Shown here: one piece after another, positions 32,207 to 46,830 of the stretch
Numbering within the stretch: position 1 is the first letter of the stretch
Layout of the letters: every line of letters starts with the position of its first letter
Source of the DNA: Adiantum capillus-veneris
Lineage: Eukaryota; Streptophyta; Polypodiopsida; Polypodiales; Pteridaceae
Assembly: GCA_014529385.2 (NCBI GenBank)
Contig: CM043942.1
Location: forward strand, 1,964,501 to 2,028,500
Length of the DNA: 64,000 nucleotides
Reading direction: 5' to 3'
Notes under the pieces: generated by a model
Told to the model about the DNA's origin: nothing
Database searches by the model: none
What the model saw: only the letters and a program-made list of their open reading frames with translations
Made by a program: the position numbers and the translations under genes

Positions 32207-33552
32207 TTAGATAACAAACTTGTTCGCAAGAAGGTAGTAGAAAAATTTCTTCACTACGTAAATCATAGTTAAACCTTCCCTCTCTATAGTGGTGTAGTTT
32301 CTCTCAGCATCATTTAATTGACAACTTGCAAAGCTAATGGGGTAGTCCAATTTATGTTCTCTTGGTTGTGCTAGAACACACCCAATAGCAAAGTTCGATG
32401 CATCAATATGGACATGGAAAATTACATTCCAATCGGGCACTCGTATAATGGGAGCACTGGTTAAGGCCTTTTTTAATAACTCATAAGCATGGTCACACTC
32501 CGTAGTCCAATGGAACTCAATAAGAAGTTTGTACAATGGACAAGCTATCTTGACAAAGTTGAAAATATACCATCAGTAATAACCAACATGGTCCATGAAT
32601 CTTTGAACTCCTTCATAGTTTGTAGGTTGTGGAAAATTGGAAATGGATTTAATTTTGCTCTCATCTGTGGAAATCCCATTTTTGGACACTCCTTAAATCC
32701 TTTCAAATGCCAATTTTGGGTTAAACATGGATTCATTTTACGCATATACCTGCACTTTTCAAACACTTTTTGTAATCATGATAGATATTCTTTCCAAGAG
32801 AAATAAACACAAAGGTCATCTAAGAAAGCTTCGCAAAACTCCCTCAAGTATTCTCTAACAACAGTGTTTATTAATCTTTGGAAGGTAGCAAGGGCATTGG
32901 TTAAGCCAAAAGCCATAACACAAAATGCGAACACTCAAAATTTAGTTATAAAAGCAGTTTTAGCTTGGTCCTCTAGTGTAATTGTGATTTGATTGTAGCC
33001 AGGTTGAGCTTCTTTTCTTACAACTCTTTCCAGCCCATTTTCTGAACATGGCAAGGGATAATCCGGGTTTCTCCTAGTGGCAGCATTGACCTTCTTGATA
33101 TCCACGCACACTCTAAGTTTCCCATTTTTTTGGCACAGAAACTATTGGAGACATCCATTATGAGTGCTCAATAGTGTATATGAATCCGCATTTGACAAGC
33201 GTTTCAATCTCTTCTTGAACAATCTTTTTGAGTAGGTTCATTGCTGGACTTGTTTAGCCATGCTCTTCATGGGAATTTTGTGTTGCACCACGGAAGGTTA
33301 AACACCTTTCATATCATGATATGTCCAAGCAAATATATCCTTGAATTCCTTGAGAAGTTCTTTAAGTATATACTCCTCAGTCTCTGTCAGATCTTGGGCA
33401 ATGAAAACAAGTTTGGACTCCTCACCTGGGTCTGCTAACTTTATTACCTTAACTATCGCTAGACCATCATAGACTCCATTTCTTCCATTGATAGGTGTTC
33501 TCTCGGCCTTTGTATACACAACCTTACGTTCCTCTATGGTGTAGGATTTCAA
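32207..33552 (-). pseudogene. Gypsy reverse transcriptase and RNase H
   Basis: It starts with ELLKEFKDIFAWTYHDMKG (33370-33300), a conserved lead-in to RT. Broken frames then show a PKKNGK-type strand, a VNAATRRNPDYPLP-like segment, FGLTNALATFQRLI and the catalytic EAFLDDLCVY at about 32811-32835. RNase H is open at 32536-32207 with IDASNFAIGCVLAQP, ERNYTTIEREGL and KKFFYYLLANKFV. Multiple frameshifts and stops break the rest. Confidence 0.88.
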
Positions 33553-34411
33553 ATGATCAAGTGCAGGGTGTAAGTTTGTGGGGTCTTGTTGCTATGTGGA
33601 CTGTGATTTCTCTTCCGTTTCCTTTTTCTGGTGAGCTAACTCTCAATTTTGTCATCTCCTTATATGGCTCAACTTTGGATTCTCTGTAGCCTCTAGTTGT
33701 GCGATGTCAATGGGTTGTGGACTACACCACATAACACTTTAAAGGTATTCACCCCAATTATTTACCAACTTTCGATGAGCATCACATGCCCCTATATTAT
33801 TAAGCCATTCTGTGGTAGATTTATTTTCATTTATTCTAGCGTGCACATTTGCTTGATATCGTCACCTCTTATATCTCTTACTCTTTTTGTCTAAGTTTTT
33901 ATTACTCCAGTGAAGAGTCACTAGATGAATCACTACTCATGTCTTCTCCTCTCCCGGATAGATTGTCATCTCGGGTACCATTGGATCTTGAATGGTTTGT
34001 CTCCACATTTGTACCAAAATTTAACTCAGATTCTTCGTTCTCAAAGTCAATTTCAATCGATGATTCTTACTCCGAATCGTGTGGGCCATAGTCTTTTGAG
34101 ACGCTAAAGGTTCCAATGTCAGTCAAGCCTTCATCTTGTAGGTCCTCAAAAGCTATATGCATTGATCCTATCATATTTAAAAATACGAGTTGTGGAATTT
34201 CATCCCCCTCAGGTGTTACCCAGGTCGTCCCCCTATTTCCCCAAGTGCCTATGGGTTGCTGCTAGGTGGAGCCAATCCGCATTGTCCGACTCAATCATCC
34301 CAAGTAGAGCATCCATATAAGGAGAATCTTTCCCAACATCAGTGTCCATTTTACATGTGTAACAATACTGCAATGGTAGTGAGTGAATTATGGTGTCAGA
34401 TCTATGATCAA
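33553..34411 (-). other. Protease-RT spacer of the gypsy element
   Basis: No conserved motif recognised. Plus-strand open frames here are antisense to the element and have no family pattern. Confidence 0.45.
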
Positions 34412-35134
34412 TTATAGAGGATGTGCCCAACCAGTAACAAGATCAACCTGAATGACACAGTCTTGGAACTGCAAGTAGACATGGTTTTTAGACCAGACAT
34501 GAATCATTTTTTCTTCCCTCATGAATGGATGTCCTAAGATCATCTCAAATGACATAGTGTGCTTGGAAAAATCCATAACAATGAAGGTATGACTTATTTT
34601 GTGTCCAAAGACCTTGATCTTGAGATCTTCTAGCATCCCAATAGGCTTAACAATAGTCACATTGGCCATCTTTACCACAATGTTTGTAGTCCCAAGGTGA
34701 GGTCTTCCCATAGTTTCCCATCAATTTTTAGTCACAATGCTAACCCCAATGCCACCATCAAGGATTACTTTCATGGTTAATCCCTTGGTGGTGATTGGTA
34801 TGGTGACATTGGATTCATCGCCTTCAAAGTATTGTCCCAATTTGTTAATAGTTATTTCAACAACAGAGTTCTCATCTAGGTTGGGTTGTGGATCTAAGTG
34901 TTCCTCCTCTATTGGCACTTCCCTAGCTCCATCCATCTGTGAAAATTGTGGTACCTCAACTTTCACTTCTCCATTGAGGAAAGCTCGAAGAGCTAAGAAT
35001 AGCTTGGGGTCTCTATATAGTTTAGACATCATGGTGGTTCTAGCTTTTGAAGCCATGAAATCCATCAATTTGGCAATATTTAACGGCACCTTTTGGGTTT
35101 CAATCCCTTGATCTGGGGAAGATGGGATCTCCAT
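34412..35134 (-). pseudogene. Gypsy aspartic protease
   Basis: The first frame (35134-34721) ends with LGQYFEGDESNVTIPITTKG and VILDGGIGVSIVTKN, the active-site loop with DGG in place of the usual DSG. The second frame (34711-34412) continues VANVTIVKPIGML, HTFIVMDFSKHTMSFEMILG and HPFMREEK. The sister element at 52080-52695 retains LDSGAGISIAKK at the same place. The changed catalytic loop and frame break make it inactive. Confidence 0.8.
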
Positions 35135-36391
35135 TTCTTTGATAGGGTTAGGTAATCCCCCAAAGGATTCACTATGAAAAACTTACCGCACCACGTAAGT
35201 GCAGGGGAGGGGGGTTTCTTTACAAGTTACATAAGCGTATAAGTTAGGGGTAGGCCCCCAATAATTTATCTCCTAAGCTTAAAAATAAGGGAGGGGGTAT
35301 CATATTTAGGGGGGCAGGGGGGAAGTGAGAAAAGGGGAAAATGAAAGGAATTTTTTGTGTTTGAAAATCATGGTTTCCCAAAAGAGTCTTCCCTCAAACT
35401 TGTGAGTCAGTAGCTACCAAGATACATGCAACAACCAACATTGCTTTGTATCAATTGCTTGTTTTGTTATTATAGTTCATTTGTTGAGGGATGAAAGCTA
35501 TAAAGAGTTTGTATAGATGAAAATTTATATGAAGAACCTAACACAACTTTATAACCATGTTTTTTGAGTAATTTAGATGGGTCAAAATGGACGAGTAGCT
35601 AGAGTGCAGGTTGAACGAGCACATAGTTTGAAAGTCAAACTAAGACACATTGAGGGTACATCTAGTTATGAACAAAAGTGGTTCCTTAGTACATTGTCAG
35701 TCACTATGCTACACGCTCTTTGACTAGTTTTACTCAGTTGGATCATGTGAGGCCTAAATTTTATACGTAAGATAGGGGTATGATAGTTTTTTGCATTGAA
35801 TTTCATATAAGCGTAAAAAGGGGGCTCATATTTCCTAATATGAGTCGTATATAGGGGTTTTATCAAAGTTGTCATAGGTGGCGTCCCGTTTTGTATATAG
35901 AGTGAATCCCTTGGGGGTAATCCCTCTGTAAACATTCTCTCCAACAAGAAGGGAGTATGTCCACTTTCCCATGACTTAAAGTCACTTTCTTCTTGGATGC
36001 TTGGTATGGCTAGTGGTCTATAGATTTTGTGAGGTTGCTTTTATGTAGGGAAAACTGTGTCTGTAATCTCGATCTGCCTAGGTGCTAGCTCTAGATCCCT
36101 TTGGGTCCCTTCTACCAAACCCATTAATTTCTTGACTTGCTCGATCTCCTCTGTAGGGTTTGGGTAAGTTCTTATCTTTTTCTTGGGTCCCGGCCATTGT
36201 GGCTAATGACGATCTTCCTTGTTTTTTTCTTTTCTATAGTGGTCATTTTAGTCTCCGTGGTCTCACCTGAATCAAAATTCTTCAGTTTCATTCATATATA
36301 CGGGGTTGTCACCAGTCCCTATGTTGGTCTTTGAATTGGGGTCTAACTTCGCTGCTTTTTGTGATTTCTTTCTTCGTGCTTTCTTCTTCTT
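35135..36391 (-). other. Gag-protease linker, partly non-coding
   Basis: It contains an open frame at 35947-35666 (93 codons, LYIQNGTPPMTTLIKPLY) that could be part of the gag-protease linker. The stretch 35150-35660 is G- and A-rich with no coding pattern and may be an unrecognised insertion. Confidence 0.4.
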
Positions 36392-36817
36392 CTAAGATTG
36401 GGAAATTGATGTTGTGACTCTTTCTTCAGGAATATAATTTTGGTTTTGGAGCATTGATCGTGTGAGTACATTTACTGGTACCACAGGTGTACTTTGTGTT
36501 GGCTCCTCAGTAACTTTGATTAAATTCAATGGCATGATCTTTGGTGCATTTGGATTATTAGGACATTGGGCAATCAAATGATCTACGCCACATCGATTAC
36601 AAATGATTATCGGCATTGTAGATGTGATCACTTGATTGGTTTGCATTAGTGCGGCATTATTTTGTAATCTAATAGGACACTCGGCTACACGATGTGGACC
36701 TCCACACTTGTGGCATTGAAGAGGTGGTCTCTTGTCAGTGAAATTGATATTTTGGCCTCTTGTTGCAAGAGTAGCTACTTGATAGACATGTTTGACTTCT
36801 CCCCAATAGTCCTCCAT
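36392..36817 (-). pseudogene. Gypsy gag with two zinc knuckles
   Basis: An open frame of 141 codons. Two knuckles are present, CHKCGGPHRVAEC and CNRCGVDHLIAQC, each CX2CX3HX4C, one residue shorter than the usual CX2CX4HX4C. They are followed by a Pro/Thr-rich tail with RSMLQNQN. Knuckles bind genomic RNA during packaging. Confidence 0.82.
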
Positions 36818-36877
36818 GTAGTATTGTGAACTTTCTTCAAGTGCATCAATCCCATAGTCAATATTAGGGTCTATATC

Positions 36878-38167
36878 TTACTCACAGCCTTCCAAACCAG
36901 CAATACATGACTCACAACCCACTTGATTCATAGAAGTGATTCTTGGATGTGGGGATTGCGGTCCTAGCACTGGAGGTGGTAAGGGTGTTGTTTGAGCAAC
37001 ATTTTGGGCCCTTAGGACCATGTGTTGTGACGGTTGTTCAAGAGGTGGGGCCGGCATCAATGAAGGCACTCGAGGTATGTTCGTCCATGCTAAGGTTGGT
37101 CTATTGGCCATCGCACGTTTAAATACTGTGAAATCCTTGGCTTGATGACCATATCTTCCACATACATTGTAATTCCCATTTAATTTTACTCTAAAGGTAG
37201 GGCATTCACTGGTACTATGCCGATCATAGAAAACTGAGCACCATTGTTGCTCCCTTCATGGATACATATGATTGTTTTGTGGAGCACAATTATCTCTAAG
37301 ACTCTCTTGAGTGGCCTTGGTGAGGTCTGCTAAAGTCATCTCAGATATCTTTAGCTCTTTAGCAATAGGCTTTAGGATCATTGGCTCATGCCCCGATGCT
37401 TGCGAGCTAGTAGATTAAGGCTCAACAGACACTCTTTCTTCTTCAATCATTAAATTGTCCTCCAATTGGATCGCAATGGTGGTTACTGCTTCCCAAGTGG
37501 TGATTCCTCTAATGACTAGGCCATTGTAGATATCCTCATGTCTTTGTCCCCTAATGAATCTATTGAGAAATTGATTATTTTTGAAGGGCTCATTTGGATT
37601 AAAACGAGAATTCAAATGCTTCAAGCGACTAATAAAGTCTTTCATAGACTCTCCTTCCTGTCGTTGGGCTTTCTAGAGCTGAGATGCTACACCCCAAAGT
37701 TCTCCCTCTTGTATGTACTCTTTCAAAAACAGTCTCCTAAGAGTAGGGTATATAATTTTTTCTTCCACCCTTAGGGTTCTATACCAATCCCCAGCATTTC
37801 CACTCAAAGTCAGGCTTAAAGCATTACTCTTATGCAAGTCATTGTGTTCCCCTAGGGAATCGCAAAGTTGTTCAAATACTTTGATATGCTTTCTCACATC
37901 CCCGTCTCCACTAAATTTTTGTGTGAGTTTAGCTATTTGCACTGCCTTACTTCTAGGGTCCCTATCCGGCATGTTACGCTTATTTTCCACAATGGATCGA
38001 CCAATAGCTTGAGAAAATGTTGCCAAGTCACCTAAGTGAGCAGGTATAGTGGGGACAAGTGCTCTTGGGACTGCATGTGGAATGGGGGTTGGCACTGCAC
38101 TTAAGTATTGTTGAGCCACTGTCAAAGGATGCAACAAAAAAGTCACTCCAACTTTAGGGAAAATCAA
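36878..38167 (-). pseudogene. Gypsy gag capsid region
   Basis: Three broken frames (38167-37673, 37645-37415, 37111-36878). The first has KAVQIAKLTQKFSGDGDVRK, HIKVFEQLCDSLG, ALSLTLSGNAGDWYRTL and LFLKEYIQEG; the second MKDFISRLKHLNSRFNPNEP, NQFLNRFIRGQRHEDIYNGL and AIQLEDNLM. This is the retrotransposon gag fold pattern. The N-terminus is cut near 38167. Confidence 0.82.
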
Positions 38168-38429
38168 CTTTTATGTCATGGTTCATGGATTCTCTTGCTT
38201 GCATACTTTCATATGCATAGTGGAGGAACATATGAATGAGGACTTAATCTTGGGAGTTCCATGGATGCAAACCTATAAAGCAATCCAAGATTCGGATGCC
38301 AAAATTTTGGAGCTTACACTTAAAGTAGGACAGGTAAAGGTACCATTTGCATACAACAAGGAAGAGTGGAAAAAGGCTTTCGACGATTTCCAGTCTCGAC
38401 AAAGCAGAAATAACAGGATACAATTATGA
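38168..38429 (+). pseudogene. Gypsy protease fragment on the opposite strand
   Basis: An open plus-strand frame containing EHMNEDLILGVPWMQTYKAI followed by LELTLKVGQVKVPF. ILG-PWM is the conserved end of gypsy protease domains. It abuts the minus-strand gag at about 38167, so two elements of opposite orientation were joined here. Confidence 0.65.
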
Positions 38430-42309
<3,880 letters not shown>

Positions 42310-42459
42310 AGCTGCTTCGGTCAATAATTAGGTCTTCTTGCCTCCTTGTTGATTAACCTGCGTTAAGTATCCTCAAGTCATTCTGAAAACTCGTGCCCTT
42401 TCCAATTAAACTCGCGTGCAACTCTGAGAATGGGTAATAAGAACTCTACAAAAATACGC

Positions 42460-42620
42460 ATCCAATCCATAAACCAAGTTAAAAGGAGTCGTGTTTAAAG
42501 TTATTTTGAATGAAATTCGATATGCCCACAAGGCTCAATGAAGATGCATCTCCCAAATTGTTCTACTTGAACTAACAATTTTAGTTAGTACAAAGCTTAG
42601 GGTTTTGTTTGTATGTTCAA
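42460..42620 (-). pseudogene. Integrase core, distal part of the interrupted gypsy element
   Basis: Reads TNKTLSFVLTKIVSSSRTIW, then past one TGA ALWAYRISFKITLNTTPFNL and VYGLDA. It is in phase with the half at 46181-46342 once the nested element and one target duplication are disregarded. It loses coding character beyond about 42460. Confidence 0.85.
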
Positions 42621-42731
42621 TGAAAGGACAAGAGTAATGCGTGTGATAGTCTCCACCCAATCGTGATATCTTAGAGCCTCCCCCTAGCGTACACACTGTT
42701 CGGCCATGCCCATAGGACCCATGTCCTTATA
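42621..42731 (-). repeat. 3' LTR (111 bp)
   Basis: On the minus strand it starts TATAAGGACATGGGTCC (TG decayed to TA) and ends CTTTCA. Partner of 46070-46180. Confidence 0.92.
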
Positions 42732-42756
42732 TTACCCCCCCCCCCCCCCCCCCCCC
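42732..42756 (-). promoter_or_regulatory. Expanded polypurine tract and pol stop
   Basis: Minus strand: 22 consecutive G, then TAA, then the LTR. In the relative at 4689-4700 the run is only six G. TCTCCA precedes the run in both, so the tract is homologous but expanded. Confidence 0.85.
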
Positions 42757-43288
42757 TGGAGAATCCATGAGTGTCATAAATGTAGTTGGAGCATTGGTTA
42801 GACCAAAAGGCATAACCAAAAAATGAAAATGCCCGAAGCGTGTTCTAAAGGTAGTTAGAGACATCTTTCAAAAGGATACCCAACTGGTGGTAAATTGAAT
42901 GAAGATCTATCTTTGTATAGTATCTTGCCCCATGGAGTTGATCAAACAACTCATCTACTCGAGGTAAAGGATACTTGTTCTTGATGGTTATGGCATTTAA
43001 TCCGCAATAATCTACGCACATGCGCATAGTACCATCTTTCTTTTTTATGAATAGAATTGGTGATGCCCAAGGCGAAGTGCTAGGTCTAATGAAACCACAG
43101 GCAAGGTAATCAGTCAACTGACTCTCAACCTCCTTGGCCTCACTAGCACTCATATGATAAGGTGGTATACTCACCAGTTTAGTGCCCGGTAGGACATCTA
43201 TGCCATGCTGCACATCACGTATAGGAGGTAAACCCAACGATAATTCACTTGAGAATATATCACTATACTCCATGAGTAAGTGAGTCAA
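42757..43288 (-). pseudogene. Truncated reverse transcriptase of the short-LTR element
   Basis: Contains [56 protein letters not shown] and [18 protein letters not shown]; after a break come [11 protein letters not shown] and TLM. The catalytic FLDD region and everything after it are absent, the sequence passing from TLMD directly to the SP-G purine tract. The close parallel to the 5904-8075 frame shows family membership. Confidence 0.9.
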
Positions 43289-43351
43289 CTTTTTCCGTGC
43301 AAAAGGAGAAAGTAAACTAGAGTTATGCTGGGACGGAGAATCTTGTAATTC

Positions 43352-43941
43352 CTATAATGTTTGTTTTACAATAGTTGCGCGTTGCTCAATAGAATTAAAA
43401 TTGAGAGCACTTTTTTCTTGAGAATTGTTAACACTTTTCTTATGATTAAAGTTCATTGCACTTTGCATACCATAACTAGAATTCATAGCACTTTGCTCTT
43501 GAGAATTCACAAAACTTGGAGACAAGCAGTAACACAAAAATACTTCATATATTAAATCTACTTTCTGTAAAATAGAAAGCTCGGTTGTACATATAAGAGG
43601 TTCAGATGGTATGTTTTTCTCACCAAGCAAAAGCACATGTTTACCATTGACCATAAAGGATAGGGAGTTGTGTTCATAACTAGTATGCAATGTGTTTCTT
43701 AAACCATGCAGCCACTCATGTCCTAAACTACATCAGCATAGTCCATGTTCATAACTTGAAAGTCAAGGGTCATCGTATGATCTTGAACAATAAGCTCAAC
43801 CCCTTGAACTACCGTGTCCCATACTTCTTTATCATTTCCAGACATTTGTTCTACCACATACTTGTGGGAGCAGGGAGTTTGCGTAAGCTTCAATCTCTTG
43901 ACTAGCTTACAGTTCATGAAGTTTATGAGTTGCACCATCAT
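43352..43941 (-). pseudogene. Protease region of the short-LTR element
   Basis: After a DDGA active-site strand near 43945 it reads [33 protein letters not shown] and, in the next frame, YEHNSLSFMVNGKHVLLLGE and PLICTTELS. These align in order with the protease-linker of the chromovirus ([43 protein letters not shown]). A Ser/Asn/Gln-rich repeat-like linker (AMNS, ALNF, AMNF) follows. Confidence 0.8.
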
Positions 43942-44017
43942 CCACTAAAATACGAACATGTTGTTCTTTAATAGTTCCATGCATGCAAATCAACTCATGG
44001 GGGACAAATGTGGGTTT

Positions 44018-45268
44018 CTACATTGAAGCAAGCACATAACACTTGTACTTTTCTTCCATATGAAGAACCTCTACATCACAATATTTAGGAGATGAATCTA
44101 ATGTGAGGCGTTGCACCTTGTGAATGGTCTTTTCTTTGCCTTGCAAAAGAGGCCAATCCTTCTTGTTATGTTGGTCAGAAAGACATCTAAAACACAAATT
44201 GTGTTTCTTTGCATGCTCAAAATCAGCAGTGTTGAGAGACCCACATAGAGTATCTCTTGAGTGCTTATGCTTCTTAATCTCTTGTGGACGTGGAGAGGTA
44301 GATTGTCTCTTATTCCTCTTGGAACATGTGGGAGAGCTACCTTGCCATTGACTCTTAGCCACATTGCTCTTAAAAAATTATTCTTAGGGTAGGGAACATT
44401 TTCCTTCCTCTCTTGGTCATCATCATATCTTTGGGCATGAACGATGGTTTCTTCCAATGTTTTTGGATGTTGGGTCTTGACATGAAGACAATAGTCTTTG
44501 TCAAGACCCCTATTAAAACCATGCATCTTTTGGAAATCATCTAGACCTTCTAGTTTTAATATGATTTCTTGATACTTGGAAAGGTATTGAGTGAGAGAGA
44601 GGCCAGACATGTGGCATGCATCCATGCTAACCAATTCTTATCCTCTTCATTGGAGTCAAAAAACTCTTCGGAGAAATAAGCTTGAAACGCAACCCAAGAC
44701 GGAGATGAGCATCTATTAGAAATTTCATCCACCACTTATAGGCCTTGCCTTTAAGAGATAAACTTGTTTCCACAACTGTCTTTATATTTGGGGTGTGTCT
44801 CAACCTATGAATATCACTCCATTTGTGTAAGAACGTATTGACTGCATCCTTGTTGCGATCACGCTCTTCACCGTGAAACTCATGAATGGCGATATTCTTA
44901 AGCAATGCATTGCTACCTTCTACATCTTCTAAAGCACTTGTCTCTTGAACTCCTTGAGTCGTGTGAGCTTGGGTTCCTTGAACCGTGCCACCTGGGACTC
45001 CTTGAGCCGTTTGTGAATTTATAAATTTCACAAGTAGCTCATTAAGATTGGTAACATTTGTATTTAGTGCAAAGAAATTGCGTTCAAGTAAGCTTTGGCA
45101 ATTTTCCAAAGTCTTGAAAGCAACCATATCTACAAGGACATGATCTCCTAGATCATCATTGTCATGCATATAAATATCAATAGCACCCCTGGTGTCCGTA
45201 TTTTGATGTACGTGCTCAAAATCAAAAGTGTGTGTAGGTGGAATATCCTCGCTGGTCATCTTAAACAC
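44018..45268 (-). pseudogene. Gag of the short-LTR element
   Basis: Frame 45268-44627 has EFHGEERDRNKDAVNTFLHK, WSDIHRLRHTPN and LSLKGKAYKWW; frame 44634-44098 continues LTQYLSKYQEIILKLEGLDD and FNRGLDKDY. The zinc knuckle CFRCLSDQHNKKDW has lost its last Cys. The pieces parallel the gag at 8690-9397 motif by motif. A frameshift near 44630 and others near 44360 inactivate it. Confidence 0.88.
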
Positions 45269-45654
45269 ACACTAATGTAGAGAGAGAGAAAAAAAAACAT
45301 CAACGTGTACCTTGTAAAGCTTGAAGTCTTTGTGTTTTTGATGCTCGGCAACTTTTGCATTGCATGCGAACCTTGCCTTGTGTAAATTGTAGCACTTCAC
45401 GTCTCGTTCGTTGTAAGAACACAAAGAACACCTTCGTTGATTCTTCACAAAAACTCGTCGTTTTTGTGAAGGCTTTTCTTCACTTTGAAGCTTCCTCCTT
45501 GAGGGAAAGAGATTTTTTGGAGGAAAAATTGCCTTTCTCTAAGAAGTGAAAAGGAAGGGAGAAACTACTTCCTTGAAGTTTGTAGCTTTCCTTTCCTTCT
45601 AGGTTCCCTTGTCAACTAAAGTATGCTATCTTTCCTTGTTATACACAACAAGGC

Positions 45655-45725
45655 TTAATAGCTTGGATGGTAGAGTGTTGGCCTCTTACCCTCATGGGGT
45701 GGGTTCAACCCTCCTTCATGTAAGG
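45655..45725 (+). repeat. tRNA-like segment, possible SINE head
   Basis: TAGCTTGGATGGTAGAGTG resembles an RNA polymerase III A box with tRNA D-arm, and GGGTGGGTTCAACCC a B box with T-arm, about 31 bp apart as in a tRNA. The middle reads GGCCTCTTACCC, Lys-like by its CTT, but the anticodon and acceptor stems do not pair. It is not a working tRNA; a tRNA-derived SINE or tRNA pseudogene is likely. It lies inside the leader of an LTR element. Confidence 0.45.
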
Positions 45726-45897
45726 GTTTAGAGGGCCTTCCTACGCTCACAACCAACGGTGCCAATGGAGCCTCGGTGCCGTAGAGTTGCTTGTCGAATT
45801 TGCCTTGGTCGCCTCCTATGGAGGGCGTAGGTCGAGCAACCGCGGTTCCTGTCCCACTGATTGTCTCCTCGTGCTGTGCACAAAACTCCATGCATGT

Positions 45898-46020
45898 CTT
45901 CCATTTGCTGCATTGCGGGGGCGCCTGCAAATCATGGGGAAGGAGATGCTCGTCGCATGTCTTCTTTTGCTGTGTTGCAGGGGTGCCTGCAAATCGTGGG
46001 GAAGGAGATGCGCGTCGGAT
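45898..46020. repeat. Tandem duplication, 62-bp period
   Basis: TTTGCTGCATTGCGGGGGCG and TTTGCTGTGTTGCAGGGGTG begin two adjacent copies with shared CCTGCAAATC and GGGGAAGGAGATG. It lies in the leader of the short-LTR element. Confidence 0.87.
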
Positions 46021-46057
46021 TCACATGCAGCCCGTTTTTCTCCTTTTCCAAGATTAG

Positions 46058-46069
46058 CTTGGATACAAG
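46058..46069 (-). promoter_or_regulatory. Degenerate primer-binding site of the short-LTR element
   Basis: Minus strand CTTGTATCCAAGC next to the LTR end TTTCA. It aligns with TAGTATCAAAGC of the relative and both resemble the initiator-Met type. Confidence 0.55.
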
Positions 46070-46180
46070 TGAAAGGATGAGAGTAATGCGTGTGTTAGTC
46101 TCCACCCAACCGTACTATCTTATAGCCTCCCACTATGGTACACACTGTCCGGCCTTGCCCATAGGACCCATGTCCTTACA
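46070..46180 (-). repeat. 5' LTR (111 bp)
   Basis: Starts TGTAAGGACATGGGTCC at 46180 and ends CTTTCA at 46070. Confidence 0.92.
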
Positions 46181-46830
46181 TTCAGCTTGACCGTTCTCTT
46201 GAGGATGATAAGGTGTAGACTTTTTATGGATTACCATGAACTCGTCTAATAAGTGCTCTATTGCCTCATTAAAGAAATGCAGTCCATGAACACTTACAAG
46301 CTCAATAGGAAGTCCGTGTCTAGTGAATATGTATTCGTACAAGAATACAACAGTAGTTCTAGCATTGTTCTTCCTAATCGCTCATGCCTCGGCCCATTTG
46401 GTTGAGTAATATGTGGCCACAATAATATATTGCACATGAGTTTTGTATGCCAATGGTTGTATCGGGCCCAGAAAGTCTATACCCCACTTAGAAAATGCAT
46501 GTGCTCCCATCATAGATCGTAGTGGAATACTATCAATTCGTGTTGAAATCTTTGCCCATTGACATGAATCGCATCGTTGAACAAATTATTTGGCATCCGC
46601 AAACAAGGTTGGTCACCTGATGCCTACCATCAGTATAGCCTTGGTTGTGGTTTCATGAGAGAAGTGACCCCCTGCAAGACCTATGTGTGCTTGCTCCAAG
46701 ATAGGAAGATACTCCTCTTCATTGACACATAGTCTTAGTTGTTGGTCTTTCCCTCATTGATAGAGTTGATTTCCAATCATGGCATAATTTTTTGCTTCAA
46801 TCTCTATTACCCTTTGTCTTTGTTTACTCA
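46181..46830 (-). pseudogene. Integrase, proximal part of the interrupted gypsy element
   Basis: The frame 46342-46181 carries YEYIFTRHGLPIELVSVHG, with His replacing the catalytic Asp (SD to SV/HG region), then FMVIHKKSTPYHPQENGQAE. Further up (46830-46350) decayed pieces of the zinc-finger region (CHFSHE-type, CDSCQ-like) are read with many stops. The coding text breaks exactly at the nested LTR. Confidence 0.8.

Larger units (their letters stand above)
29181..38167 (-). mobile_element. Long decayed Ty3/gypsy element lacking its 5' end
   Basis: On the minus strand the order is gag (38167-37415), zinc knuckles (36817-36392), protease (35134-34412), reverse transcriptase and RNase H (33552-32207), integrase (31800-31138), integrase tail (31032-30646), a retropepsin-like extra ORF (30591-30082), a small ORF (29934-29692), purine tract and LTR start (29436-29425). 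There is no chromodomain. The 5' LTR is missing: gag stops abruptly at about 38167 against a plus-strand protease scrap. Confidence 0.88.
45269..46057 (-). other. Leader of the short-LTR element
   Basis: About 790 bp between primer-binding site and gag. It contains a tRNA-like segment (45655-45725) and a tandem duplication (45898-46020). No coding sequence was recognised. Confidence 0.6.
42621..46180 (-). mobile_element. Short-LTR chromovirus-related element with internal deletion
   Basis: LTRs of 111 bp lie at 42621-42731 and 46070-46180; by eye 13 positions differ. The flanking pentamers are TTCAA (42616-42620) and TTCAG (46181-46185), a target duplication with one change. Gag, zinc knuckle, protease and the first half of RT are present and clearly related to the chromovirus at 4544-10490. 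From the middle of RT to the purine tract everything is missing. It is therefore a deletion derivative, older than its relative. It sits inside the integrase gene of another gypsy element. Confidence 0.93.

Noticed and set aside
45659-45725. Functional tRNA-Lys gene
   Set aside because: Acceptor and anticodon stems do not pair; only the A- and B-box regions resemble a tRNA.
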